Source: Opitutaceae bacterium (lineage in GTDB: Bacteria; Verrucomicrobiota; Verrucomicrobiia; Opitutales; Opitutaceae). Taken from it: DNA of 64,000 nt. Positions 16,900 through 25,956 of the stretch are shown here, in pieces. The notes beneath the pieces were generated by a model. The model was not told where the DNA came from and did no database searches. It saw only the letters and a list, made by a program, of their open reading frames with translations. Both the position numbers and the translations under genes were made by a program. Every line of letters begins with the position of its first letter. Position 1 is the first letter of the stretch. The stretch lies in the NCBI GenBank assembly GCA_016794625.1, contig JAEUGY010000036.1, forward strand, positions 1 through 64,000, in the 5' to 3' direction.

Positions 16900-18003
16900 T
16901 CAGACGACCGACGGGGACGGAGGATGGACACGAAGTTCAGCGGCGATCGCGCCGAGACGGGACCAAAGTTTGACCGGGATCGGGATCCCGCTGTGTTCAC
17001 GCACGGCAGCGCAGCGCCACTCGGGTTCGCCGGCCAGCAGCACCTCGTCGAAACCCGGAGCCGGCTCCGACGCCTTGACCAGCCCGGCAAGGCGGTCCAT
17101 GCGCTCCTCGAATTCACCCGGGGCAAGGAAACGGGCCGGATCGATCGCGATGAAGGAATGGCTGATGCCGAGCGGATCGCCTCCCGTGCGATAAACCGGG
17201 AGTTCGGTGGTCATGGCGCCCCCGCTCAAGCCCGCGCACAGAATCTCGACCATCATCGCCAGCGCGCTGCCCTTGTAACCCCCGATGGGAGTGGGTGCCC
17301 CGCGCTGGGCGGCGATCGTGTCGGTCGTGGGCTGGCCGTTGGAATCGAGAAAGCCCCAGGAACGCGGAATCGTTGGTTGATTGAGGTGCGCCGCGTGGGT
17401 GACCTTGCCCAGCGCCACCGTGGTGGTGGCCATGTCGAGCAACCAGCGACCCGCACCGCCGCGCCCCGGCACGGCGACACAGAGCGGATTGGTCCCGAGA
17501 ATCGGCGTCCGCCCCTGCCAGGGCGCGACCGCCGGACAGGCGTTGCTCATGACAATCCCGATGAATCCGGCCCGGGCCAGTTTCTCGCCCCACCAGGCAC
17601 CCGCGCCAAAATGATTGGAGTGATTGGCCACCACCACCGCCACGCCCAGCCGGCCCGCGATCCGCAGCGCATGGTCGGTGCAGCGATCCGAAACCACCTG
17701 CCCCAGACCGTTCAGGCCATGGTAGCGCAGACAAACGCCGTCCTCCCGCTCCACGCGCCCCTCGGCGGCGACGTCGAGCCCCCCGGCGCGGATCTGCTGG
17801 ATATACGTCGCCAGCATCTGAATACCATGTGAGTCCACCCCGCGGACATTGGCCGCGATGAGTGAATCCGCCACGCACCGGGCATGGGATTCCGGGGTGC
17901 CCAGCGACTGGAGCAGCTCCCGGCAGAACGTGCGCAACGCCTCCGCCCCTAGGGTCACGGTCAAGGGTTCATCGGCGGCGGCGTTCGGTGCGTGGGCGCT
18001 CAT
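16900..18003 (-). CDS. Ldh2 family malate/lactate/sugar-acid dehydrogenase
   Basis: A 367-residue NAD(P)-dependent dehydrogenase of the Ldh2 fold, distinct from the classical Rossmann enzymes. The family motif Arg-Gly-Val-Asp-Ser-His-Gly-Ile near residue 53 supplies the catalytic histidine. Asn-His-Ser-Asn-His-Phe-Gly-Ala-Gly (near 128) and Gly-Gly-Tyr-Lys-Gly-Ser (near 243) are typical nucleotide and substrate segments. Known relatives reduce or oxidise malate, L-lactate, 2,3-diketo-L-gulonate, ureidoglycolate and sulfolactate. First gene of the minus-strand operon and divergent from an MFS transporter that may import the substrate. Confidence 0.88.
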   Translation of the reverse strand: MSAHAPNAAADEPLTVTLGAEALRTFCRELLQSLGTPESHARCVADSLIAANVRGVDSHGIQMLATYIQQIRAGGLDVAAEGRVEREDGVCLRYHGLNGLGQVVSDRCTDHALRIAGRLGVAVVVANHSNHFGAGAWWGEKLARAGFIGIVMSNACPAVAPWQGRTPILGTNPLCVAVPGRGGAGRWLLDMATTTVALGKVTHAAHLNQPTIPRSWGFLDSNGQPTTDTIAAQRGAPTPIGGYKGSALAMMVEILCAGLSGGAMTTELPVYRTGGDPLGISHSFIAIDPARFLAPGEFEERMDRLAGLVKASEPAPGFDEVLLAGEPEWRCAAVREHSGIPIPVKLWSRLGAIAAELRVHPPSPSVV

Positions 18004-18262
18004 GGGAGTGGAGGGGCGCCGGGACGGACTCCGGCGGCGAAGACGGCTCTTGCTGCACGGAAAGCGTCAGGCGGAGGCCCACACCCTGACAACCTTCCGT
18101 GGCTGGTAAACCCGTTTGACCAGCTGGACGCGCCCCGCGCGACTGGTCAAGGGAAGTGTCCTGTTGGCCCGGGTTGATCCGGGCCGGTCGCTCCGACAGG
18201 AGCAAGGCCCGCCACCGATCTTCCGCGGGATTGCCTTCCTCCACGACCGTCCCGACCGAACC

Positions 18263-19531
18263 ATGAGCGCGACCTTTCCCCCGACCGTCACCCCGTTCCG
18301 CGCCTGGTGGGTCGTGGTGCTGCTCATGGCCACGGCCTGCCTGAACTACCTCGATCGCCTGATGATCACCACCATGCGGGGGTCGATCAAGGAGGCGATC
18401 CCGATGACCGAGGCGCAGTTTGGTCTGCTGACGACGGTGTTTCTCCTCGTCTATGCGGTCTGCAGTCCGTTCGCCGGTTACATTGCCGACCGGTTCAGCC
18501 GCAGCCGGGTGATCATCGCCAGCGTCTTCGTCTGGTCGGTGGTGACCGGTTTGACTGCCTTCGCCCGCACCTACGAGCAGTTGCTGCTGACCCGCGCACT
18601 GATGGGCATCAGCGAGGCCGCGTGCATGCCGGCCTCCGTGGCCCTGATCGTGGATTACCACCGGGGATCGACGCGTTCCCTGGCGTCCGGGCTGCTGTTG
18701 GCGGGTGCGATGATTGGCGGCGCCCTCGGCGGCCTCGGCGGCTGGATGGCGGAGGGGCATGGCTGGGCCTACGCCTTCAAAGTCTTCGGCATCCTGGGCG
18801 CGGGGTTTTCGGTGCTCCTTCTCTTTCTGCTCCGCGACGCCCCGGTCGAGAACACCACAGCTGACGTGACGAAACCAGCCGCGGCGAAGGTCGGTCTGGG
18901 CGATGCCTTCATCAGCTTGTTCACCCACCCACCCTATTTGCTCATGCTGATTTACGCCTGTCTGCTTGGGGTGGTGGGCTGGTCGGTGGTGGGCTGGATG
19001 CCCACCTACATCAAGGAGCAGTTCAACTTGAGCCAGGGCAACGCCGGCCTCTCCACCACGCTGTACCTCAACCTCGCCGCCCTCGTCGGCATGCTGGTCG
19101 GCGGCGCCTGGGCCGATCGTTGGAGTCACACCCATCCCATGGCGCGCGTCTGGGTGCCCGTGATCGGCCTGCTGGTGGCGGCCCCCGCCGTGCTGCTGAC
19201 CGCCAACGCCTCGGTCCTGCCGTTCGCGCTGGCGGGACTGGTGGGCTACGGGATGGCGAGAAATTTCGCCGATGCGAATCAGATGCCGATCCTCTGCCTC
19301 ATCGTGGATCCGCGCTACCGCGCCACCAGCTGGGGCATCTCGACCTTCTTCGCCTGTGCCATCGGCGGCGCGGGCATCTACGTGGGCGGCATGCTGCGCG
19401 ATGCCCAGGTGGACATCAGCCGCGTTTTCCAGTTTGCCGCCATCAATCTGGTGCTCTGCGCCGGGCTGCTGTTCCTCGTCGGGCGGTACATCCGGCGGCA
19501 GGGAACGGGCTCCACTCCAACCTCCCCCTGA
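18263..19531 (+). CDS. MFS transporter (anion:cation symporter type)
   Basis: An integral inner-membrane transporter of 422 residues with about 12 predicted helices in two halves of six. The helix 2-3 loop motif is visible as Gly-Tyr-Ile-Ala-Asp-Arg-Phe-Ser-Arg-Ser-Arg, and a second-half equivalent as Gly-Gly-Ala-Trp-Ala-Asp-Arg. The start region Asn-Tyr-Leu-Asp-Arg is typical of the ACS family, which imports hexuronates, galactarate and other organic anions. The ATG at 18263 is chosen because the first helix follows directly. Divergent from the Ldh2-MocA-lhgO operon across 259 bp, so it probably brings in the same substrate. Confidence 0.85.
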   Translation: MSATFPPTVTPFRAWWVVVLLMATACLNYLDRLMITTMRGSIKEAIPMTEAQFGLLTTVFLLVYAVCSPFAGYIADRFSRSRVIIASVFVWSVVTGLTAFARTYEQLLLTRALMGISEAACMPASVALIVDYHRGSTRSLASGLLLAGAMIGGALGGLGGWMAEGHGWAYAFKVFGILGAGFSVLLLFLLRDAPVENTTADVTKPAAAKVGLGDAFISLFTHPPYLLMLIYACLLGVVGWSVVGWMPTYIKEQFNLSQGNAGLSTTLYLNLAALVGMLVGGAWADRWSHTHPMARVWVPVIGLLVAAPAVLLTANASVLPFALAGLVGYGMARNFADANQMPILCLIVDPRYRATSWGISTFFACAIGGAGIYVGGMLRDAQVDISRVFQFAAINLVLCAGLLFLVGRYIRRQGTGSTPTSP

Positions 19532-19598
19532 CCGACCGCGGGGCACGCCTCGTGCCCTGAAGTTGACACGTGGTTACGCCTTCACCATCTCGTCGGTG

Positions 19599-20438
19599 AT
19601 GATGAGACCGCTCCCCCTCGCGTTCCGCTTCGCCCTGGCCCTGTTTGCAAGCGCCGGCCCCATCCTCTCCGCCGCTGAGCCGGAACCGAAGCCGGGCTAC
19701 GCCATCGGCCGAGTGACGATGGAGGACGGCAGTCCGCTTTCGGGCGACATTCAGGATGTGACCGTCACGATCAACGGAGTAAGCGAAGCCGGCGAGCGGG
19801 TGAACTACACACCCGCCGTCAAAAACGGCGCCTACCGGCAGAAACTGGTGAAAGGTCAGTACACCTTCGGCCGCAGCACGGTGCAGGTGAAATTTGGCGA
19901 GCATACCTACCTGTATCGGCTCGTGCCGAAGGGTAAGCTTTGGAACAAGAGCCAGGACGCGGAGGAGGGACTGGTCCAGGACTTCGTCTGGAAACCCACC
20001 GGTCTGGCGGAAACCTACGGCGCCAAACCTGATCCCAACAACGCGACGCACTGGCATGGCATGAACATCGGCCTGCGTTTTCAAACCTACCGCGAGGACA
20101 TCAAGAAGGCGCCGACGATGTTGCCCGAGGGGACCAAGCTCATCCTGACCCTCGTTCCCACCAGCCCCTCGATCGATGGGCGCACCCTCAAGCCCATCAC
20201 GGTGGAGCGCGACTGGCGTCCAAAGGGCTCCACCTACAACGACGACTTGAACGACCTGCCTCCGGCGAATTATGAATTGACCGGAGTTGCCCGACTGCCC
20301 GACGGATCCAGCAAACCGCTGCTGCTGCAAGGCATGGGCCACTATCCGAAGTACTTTCCCAAAGTGGCCATCACCGTCGGCTACGACGCGATCCTCGGCG
20401 GTATGTGGAAGGCACCGGTCGGCTGGGTCACAGACTGA
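19599..20438 (+). CDS. Secreted hypothetical protein, 279 aa
   Basis: Family not recognised. A signal peptide is clear (Met-Met-Arg start, hydrophobic run, Leu-Ser-Ala-Ala). The mature part begins with a predicted beta-sandwich resembling carboxypeptidase-regulatory-like domains (Gly-Arg-Val-Thr-Met-Glu-Asp-Gly-Ser-Pro-Leu near residue 38). It continues as beta-rich sequence with aromatic motifs such as His-Trp-His-Gly-Met-Asn. It is probably periplasmic or surface-exposed. Two adjacent ATG codons (19599 and 19602) are equally possible starts. It lies 67 bp after the MFS gene and is followed directly by a palindromic repeat array. Confidence 0.7.
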   Translation: MMRPLPLAFRFALALFASAGPILSAAEPEPKPGYAIGRVTMEDGSPLSGDIQDVTVTINGVSEAGERVNYTPAVKNGAYRQKLVKGQYTFGRSTVQVKFGEHTYLYRLVPKGKLWNKSQDAEEGLVQDFVWKPTGLAETYGAKPDPNNATHWHGMNIGLRFQTYREDIKKAPTMLPEGTKLILTLVPTSPSIDGRTLKPITVERDWRPKGSTYNDDLNDLPPANYELTGVARLPDGSSKPLLLQGMGHYPKYFPKVAITVGYDAILGGMWKAPVGWVTD

Positions 20439-20449
20439 GCCTGCACGGG

Positions 20450-20863
20450 CGACCTCTGTAGATCGGGCTCCACTGGAGGGCGTCGCTCCGTCGACGCCGG
20501 GGGGACGGTCCACGCAAGACCACGCCCGATCGTTTCGACATACGCGACGCGCAACCGGCGCCGACGGAGCGGCGCCCTCCAGGAGAGAACCCTGCGGGTG
20601 CCCACGTTGTAGGCGGCCTCGCTGAGGCCGCATGATGCCAAGAGGCCGCAGGCGACCTCTGTCGATCGGGCTCCGCTGGGGGGCAGCATGCGCTGAGCTC
20701 GTCGAAGGGCGTCGCTCCGTCGACGCCGGGGGGACGGTCCACGCACCACCACGCCCGATCGTTTTGACGTACGCGACGCGCAACCGGCGCCGACGGAGCG
20801 GCGCCCTCCAGGAGAGAACCCGGCGGGTGCCCACGTTGTAGGCGGCCTCGCTGAGGCCGCAGG
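20450..20863 (-). repeat. Palindromic repeat array, two units, inverted orientation
   Basis: Two copies of the same element as at 7596-8118, in the opposite orientation and repeating at 229 bp. Each shows a GGAG-headed hairpin with a CTCCGT loop (20479 and 20708), its inverted partner about 75 bp on, and a GTAG-headed hairpin with 8-bp arms (near 20612 and 20841). The second unit contains an extra segment of about 25 bp near 20680-20706. The array sits between the 3' ends of two convergent genes and ends 5 bp before the stop codon of the minus-strand gene. Confidence 0.88.
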
Positions 20864-20867
20864 AGGG

Positions 20868-21233
20868 TTATAGGCCGCGGGCGATCTTCACCCGGCCGTA
20901 CTCGACGAGTCGTCCATCGCCCCCAGAGAGCGTGAGCCCCGACCACGTCCCGCCGGTCGCCACGCCTCGGAATTGGGTCACGCGGCCTGCGGCATCCTTC
21001 CAGACCATCTCCCGCCAGGCGCCTTCGATCTTCCCGGTCACAGTCAACGTCTGGCCATCGATTTCAACCGTACCCGCAGCCTCGCCTTCCGTGCGGGTGA
21101 GCGTGAGCGTCAGGGATTTCTCGCCGCCGACGAGGGCAGGTTTCCAAGTCCCTTTCCAGACTTCACCCGCCATCGAGCGGAGCGGCGTCAGGCCCAAGAG
21201 GATCAGGACGAGAACAGCATGAAACGGGTTCAT
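20868..21233 (-). CDS. Small secreted hypothetical protein, 121 aa
   Basis: No family recognised. A signal peptide is visible (Met-Asn-Pro-Phe, hydrophobic core, cleavage after Ser-Met-Ala). A single small beta-rich domain of about 95 residues follows, with repeated short strands such as Leu-Thr-Leu-Thr-Leu-Thr and Leu-Thr-Val-Thr-Gly-Lys, consistent with a lipocalin-like or beta-barrel fold in the periplasm. Its ATG overlaps the stop of the upstream AsmA-like gene by four bases (ATGA), so the two are translationally coupled and probably act together in the envelope. The stop codon abuts the repeat array. Confidence 0.7.
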   Translation of the reverse strand: MNPFHAVLVLILLGLTPLRSMAGEVWKGTWKPALVGGEKSLTLTLTRTEGEAAGTVEIDGQTLTVTGKIEGAWREMVWKDAAGRVTQFRGVATGGTWSGLTLSGGDGRLVEYGRVKIARGL

Positions 21234-24200
21234 CGGCCGCTCGCTTTCGCCTGGGTGGCGAGCGCCTGCTGACGCTCCACCTCGCGCTGCACTTTGCGCA
21301 TGATGAAACCCCAGGTCCCCCGCGAGCCGTCCACGGCGCGCGCCAGCAACTCATAGAGCGCGCTCGCATCCGGGCGGCCCACCTGTCCGCCTACGGCGAT
21401 CGAGCGATTCAGACGACGGAACCCGTCACCATCCACCGCCGGTTCCAGCAGGCGCATACGTCCGAGGATGAGCCCGACCTCATCCCGTGCCCGCAGATCG
21501 AAGCTCAGGTCCAAGGGACGGGCGACAAGCGGGCTCGTCGCCGCCGGCACCTCACCGGTGCCCAGCAGTCGCGCCTGCGGCGAATCCAGCCATACCTTCG
21601 ACAACCGGATCGCCCCCGCCGCATCACGCCCGCCCTGAATGGTCAGGCGGTCCACCGGCATCTCGGCAAACTTGCGCAGCAGCCGGCCCAGTGCGCGCAA
21701 CTCCGGTGACAGGGTGACGAGGCCGCCCATCACCAGCAGCGTGGAGGCCGTGCGCACATCCGGGTTGGTGAGCCGGACTGTGCCCCGGCCCTCGACGCCG
21801 AAGTCGACCTCCGCGTACTCCAGGAGGTCCCACACTTGAAATCCCCGGCCCCGCACCACCGACTGCAGGTCCACACGCGCGTCCAGCGACCCGAGCTCCT
21901 GAGGGAACAGGGTCTGCACCACGCGTGCGGTCTCGAACTGTCGGATACGAAGTTCCCCGCTCAGGCGGTGATCGCCCTCCGGCGCGCCCGGCAGGTAGTC
22001 CACGCCCAGCGAGCCCTCAAGGGTGCCGGAAAACATCGTGCCACCGAGGCCCGACAGAGTGAGGCGACGCTCGTCGAGCTCGATCCTCCCGCGAATATCC
22101 TCCATCCGATAGGGGCTCCACCGCACCTGCTTCACGTCCAAGTCAAACGTCCCCCGCAAGGCCCCCCAAAAGGCCGAACCCAGCGGACGACGCGCGGGCG
22201 CCGCGGGCGGAGCGGCGGCGGCAGGTGCGGCGGCAGTGGCGGCAGCAGCGGTTTCCACCGGGCGCCAGGCGCGGCTCATGGCCAGGGTCTCGTTCAGGTC
22301 CCAGCGCTTGCCCCGCAACGCCGACGTGACGCGCAGGGTCTGATCCTCGAGTCCCAGGCGAACCGCGAAGCCGAGGTCACCGAGGTTGTCCCCGTCGCCC
22401 ATCTGCAGGTCGACGGAAAACTCCGCGGCGCGCTTCACTCCGTCGACATTGCCCTTCGCGCGGATCTCCAGTGGAGCGAGGGTGCGCGCGCCCCCCAGCT
22501 CGGGAACGTCTTCGATGCGCAACCACGCCTGGAGCTCCTCATGGGCTGACAGTCCACCTTCGATTCTCGCCGTGAAGCGGCCCGCGCTCGGCAGATGCCG
22601 GCCCAACGCCGGAACGACGACGCGCGCCTCCGCCAAATTTCCGCGCGCCACTCCGTCCACCCGTCGCAGCAAGGCGTCGTCGTCATCCCCGACGACGTGC
22701 ATCGACCCTTCGAGCTGCAGCACTTCCCCCTGCGCTGAGTGCACCCTGACTTCGGTCGCCTGGAGCGCGGCCTCCCAGGCCAGTTGAAAGCGAGGGCGAA
22801 GCGTGTGATGCCAGTCGACGTCCGCCGCGGGGAAAAATGAGGCCGTGAGGTCGCGTACGACCTCGACCCCATCCTGCATGAGGAAGAGACCGGTGCACGA
22901 CACGGCGCGCAGCGGCCTGATTTTCCAGGCGTTCGGTTCGGCGGAAAGGAGGAACTCAGAAGGGCCAAGTTGCCCCCGGGCCACCCAGCCCGCCGGCAGC
23001 ACGTCCGCCAGATCGGACACCGGCATGGGCGCGAGGCTGACCTTCCAGGGCGCGACAGCATTGAACACCCACTCGCCCGAGGGGCGCTGCGCCAGGTACA
23101 GCGGAGCGTTGCCCTCGATCCGCAGGCGTTCACCCGCCGGACTCTTCGCCACGACGCTCATCCGCTCGATCTGCTGCACCGCCTTCGCCGCCGAGCCTCC
23201 CTTCAAACTGAGCTCCACGGTCATGTCTCCCCAGGCGGCCGGCAACAAGGTGCCCCGGGGACCGGTGGCCGTGAGATCGAGCTGCGCCTCGTACGAATCG
23301 GCGGCGGAGTTCCAGGCGCCCTTGGCCAGGCCCACGACCTGCCGACCCGTGGCATCCCCGAGGTGGAGTCCGCTCAACCGGCCCACTCCGGAGGTGGCCG
23401 TGAGCTCTGCTTCGGGCGCGACCTGCACCGAGCCCGTCCAGGAAGAGGTCGCCCCGTTCTGGACCGACGCAACCTCGGTGAACCTCCAGGGCTCGGGCGT
23501 GCGCACCTGATATCCCCCGGACACCTCGCCTGCGGTCACGACCGTGGTCCCGGCGGCCCAGATCCCCCGGAGGCCCAGGTCGGGTATCCATGTTTCAAGT
23601 TCACGGAGAGGCCACACCCTGGCCTGCAGCTCGGCCAAGACCTGGCCGGGGCGGCAGAGAGGAAGCCCCTGCGGATCGAGTTCGAGCGGACCCAGCAACC
23701 GGGTCTGCAATCCACCGGCTCCGCCGCCGGGAACCGCGGGCGAAGGCCAGCGGACCGTGGCTTCTTCGACGGTCCCACCACCCGCCCACCGCCAGCGGCC
23801 CCGGGAGGTCAGCTCGATGGCCGGCGCCGCCGCGGCTGTGGCCGGCCGCACGCGCACGGCGACCGCCTGCCAGCGCGCATCCGTCTCATCCACCGTCGCC
23901 GTCAGATCGAGTTCGAGAGTGAGTGACGGCACGGTCGCGAGCGCCGGATGATCGATGCGCACGGGTCCCAGGTGCGCGGGTTCAAGGGAAGTGACGGTGA
24001 CCTGTCCCGCCGCGGCACGGGCGACCCGCCATGCCCCCTCGAACCGCCCCTCCGGAGCGGCCAGACCCTGTTGCTGCAACCAGGGCGCGAGCCGAGCCAG
24101 GGGGAAGCCGCGCACCCGCACGCTGGCCGCCTCGAGGCCCTGCCCCTCCATCACGACGAGGTCCGCTTGAGTTTCGGTCCCGAGGGTGATCCGGGAAGTC

Positions 24201-25345
24201 ACGCACCGCCACGGTTCCGTGGCGGAAGCCCGCTCGACCCGAGCCTGCACCCGGCCGGACCACGCGCCCAAAGCAGCCCACGCGGGACCAAGCCGTCCCC
24301 ACTCCGACCCCGTCAAAGTCGCCTCCACGACCGCCGTGGCCGCACCCGTCGCGGTGACGAACGAAAAGTCCACGGTCGCCGCGGCCTCGCCCTCCGGGAG
24401 CTCGGTGCCCGGAAAGAACCCGGCCAGAACGCGGGCCGCTGCATTCACCGTCAGGCGGCCGGCCACCCGGCCTTCGCCCCGGTGGTAGTCGGCCTTCCAG
24501 TGTAGGCGTGTCTTTGGCTCCATGTCCCATCGCCCTGCATAATGCTCCCCGGTCGGAGTGGCCTCGGTGGACGCCTCCAGCGTGCCGGCCGGCAAGGTCA
24601 CCCCGCGGATCGGAGGCAGGACCAGACTGCCGCGCACGTCGATCCGACCGACGCCATGATCGGCTCGCTGCCGGACGTCCGCCACGCCGGTGCTCCGCGC
24701 CCCCGCCGCGGGCCAACCGGGCACCACCGGTGAGTCGAGCTCCAAGGTGTAGTTGAAACGCCCCGACTCGTCACGGGTCAAGCCGCCGCCTTCAAGCAGC
24801 AGACGCCCGCGTCCGAGTCCGCCCTCCTTTTCCACCACATCGGCGGCGACTTCGATGTGGGCGCGCGCCACACTCCAGGGCAACGGTGACTGCAACGACG
24901 TGAGGACCCCGTCGAACGGGGTCGGATCGCCGCCCAGTTGCGACGGAGTGACGGCGATCTGCACGCCCTCCACCCGCGCCTCGAGGACTCGCAGCTCACG
25001 CGGGCCCCAAATCCAGCCCAGGGGATCGATCCGCACCACGACTCCCGCCTCGCTCTGCGCGGTCAGGCCGGGCATGCCAAAGCGGACCCCCCGTACTTCG
25101 CCTTCGCCCGGGCCGATCGAGACCCGGGCCGCGTCCAGACGCCACTCCTTCCCGCCGCCGACCGCCCACTGCAACACCCGCAGCTGAACAGCCGGCACGC
25201 GGAGCAGGGCCAAAACCGCCACGACGACGGCGGCAGCCACTCCTCCCAGCAGGAGCAGGCGCGACCCAACCGAACGATCTTTCCAGGGGCGGAAAACGGA
25301 CACGGTGCACGACCCTGCGCAGATCGGTTCGTGAGACAAGCTCAT
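21230..25345 (-). CDS. AsmA-like (TamB/AsmA superfamily) envelope protein, 1371 aa
   Basis: A large protein with one N-terminal membrane anchor (about residues 28-48, Leu-Leu-Leu-Gly-Gly-Val-Ala-Ala-Ala-Val) and more than 1300 residues of repetitive beta-strand sequence in the periplasm. The C-terminal portion (about 1150-1330) carries the AsmA-type pattern, with segments such as Gly-Thr-Val-Arg-Leu-Thr-Asn-Pro-Asp-Val and Leu-Arg-Arg-Phe-like turns around Phe-Arg-Arg-Leu. AsmA-like proteins form long hydrophobic grooves that carry phospholipids between the two membranes, which is the likely role. It is coupled to the small secreted protein downstream by an ATGA overlap. Family assignment is by overall architecture. 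Confidence 0.72.
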   Translation of the reverse strand: MSLSHEPICAGSCTVSVFRPWKDRSVGSRLLLLGGVAAAVVVAVLALLRVPAVQLRVLQWAVGGGKEWRLDAARVSIGPGEGEVRGVRFGMPGLTAQSEAGVVVRIDPLGWIWGPRELRVLEARVEGVQIAVTPSQLGGDPTPFDGVLTSLQSPLPWSVARAHIEVAADVVEKEGGLGRGRLLLEGGGLTRDESGRFNYTLELDSPVVPGWPAAGARSTGVADVRQRADHGVGRIDVRGSLVLPPIRGVTLPAGTLEASTEATPTGEHYAGRWDMEPKTRLHWKADYHRGEGRVAGRLTVNAAARVLAGFFPGTELPEGEAAATVDFSFVTATGAATAVVEATLTGSEWGRLGPAWAALGAWSGRVQARVERASATEPWRCVTSRITLGTETQADLVVMEGQGLEAASVRVRGFPLARLAPWLQQQGLAAPEGRFEGAWRVARAAAGQVTVTSLEPAHLGPVRIDHPALATVPSLTLELDLTATVDETDARWQAVAVRVRPATAAAAPAIELTSRGRWRWAGGGTVEEATVRWPSPAVPGGGAGGLQTRLLGPLELDPQGLPLCRPGQVLAELQARVWPLRELETWIPDLGLRGIWAAGTTVVTAGEVSGGYQVRTPEPWRFTEVASVQNGATSSWTGSVQVAPEAELTATSGVGRLSGLHLGDATGRQVVGLAKGAWNSAADSYEAQLDLTATGPRGTLLPAAWGDMTVELSLKGGSAAKAVQQIERMSVVAKSPAGERLRIEGNAPLYLAQRPSGEWVFNAVAPWKVSLAPMPVSDLADVLPAGWVARGQLGPSEFLLSAEPNAWKIRPLRAVSCTGLFLMQDGVEVVRDLTASFFPAADVDWHHTLRPRFQLAWEAALQATEVRVHSAQGEVLQLEGSMHVVGDDDDALLRRVDGVARGNLAEARVVVPALGRHLPSAGRFTARIEGGLSAHEELQAWLRIEDVPELGGARTLAPLEIRAKGNVDGVKRAAEFSVDLQMGDGDNLGDLGFAVRLGLEDQTLRVTSALRGKRWDLNETLAMSRAWRPVETAAAATAAAPAAAAPPAAPARRPLGSAFWGALRGTFDLDVKQVRWSPYRMEDIRGRIELDERRLTLSGLGGTMFSGTLEGSLGVDYLPGAPEGDHRLSGELRIRQFETARVVQTLFPQELGSLDARVDLQSVVRGRGFQVWDLLEYAEVDFGVEGRGTVRLTNPDVRTASTLLVMGGLVTLSPELRALGRLLRKFAEMPVDRLTIQGGRDAAGAIRLSKVWLDSPQARLLGTGEVPAATSPLVARPLDLSFDLRARDEVGLILGRMRLLEPAVDGDGFRRLNRSIAVGGQVGRPDASALYELLARAVDGSRGTWGFIMRKVQREVERQQALATQAKASGR

Positions 25346-25390
25346 CGCACGGCGCCCTTCGTTCTCCTTCCGTGCCGCTGCGGCTGCCCG

Positions 25391-25931
25391 ATCTAGAGAG
25401 CCCGCAGGCGATCCTCAATGATCGGGTTCCGTTGGAGGGCGTCGCTCCGTCGACGCCAAGGGAACGGCCGACGCACCACCATGCCGGACCGTTTTGGGCT
25501 TGCGCGACGCGTAACCGGCGCCGACGGAGCGGCGCCCTCCATCAGAGTACCCTGCGGGTGCCCGTTGGAGGTGGCCTCGCCGAGGCCGCGCGATCTTGAG
25601 GGCCCGCAGGCGATCCCGGAGATCGGGTACCGGTGCAGGGCGTCGCTCCGTCGGCGCCGCGGGGACGGCCCACGCGCCACCACGCCGGACCGTTTTGGGA
25701 TTGCGCGACGCGTAACCGGCGCCGACGGAGCGGCGCCCTCCATCAGAGTACCCTGCGGGTGCCCCTTGTAGGCGGCCTCGCTGAGGCCGCTCGACCTAGA
25801 GAGCCCGCAGGCGATCCTCGTAGGTCGGTGCCCGTTGGAGGTGGCCTCGCCGAGGCCGCGCGATCTTGAGGGCCCGCAGGCGATCCTTGATGATCCGGTT
25901 CCGTTGGAGGTGGCCTCACTGAGGCCGCGCA
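25391..25931 (-). repeat. Palindromic repeat array, two full and two partial units
   Basis: This fills the gap between the LpxR-like and AsmA-like genes, in the same orientation as the array at 20450. Two full units (about 25391-25590 and 25595-25790) carry the GGAG-type hairpin, its inverted partner and a terminal hairpin headed by GGAG-GTG or GTAG. Two further short fragments (about 25795-25858 and 25865-25931) keep only the spacer GCCCGCAGGCGATC and the terminal hairpin, as though the centre had been deleted. Each unit is separated by the spacer GAGGGCCCGCAGGCGATC or a close variant. Confidence 0.88.
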
Positions 25932-25956
25932 GGTGTTGCCTCGGGCAACGCTCCGC

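Noticed and set aside
17969..19546. 525-codon antisense frame over the MFS transporter
   Set aside because: His/Gly/Asp-rich shadow composition typical of antisense to membrane-protein codons; the sense strand has clear MFS motifs.
19563..19591. TTGACA at 19563-19568 as a -35 box for the secreted hypothetical gene
   Set aside because: No acceptable -10 hexamer lies 16-18 bp downstream, and the transcript would begin at the start codon.
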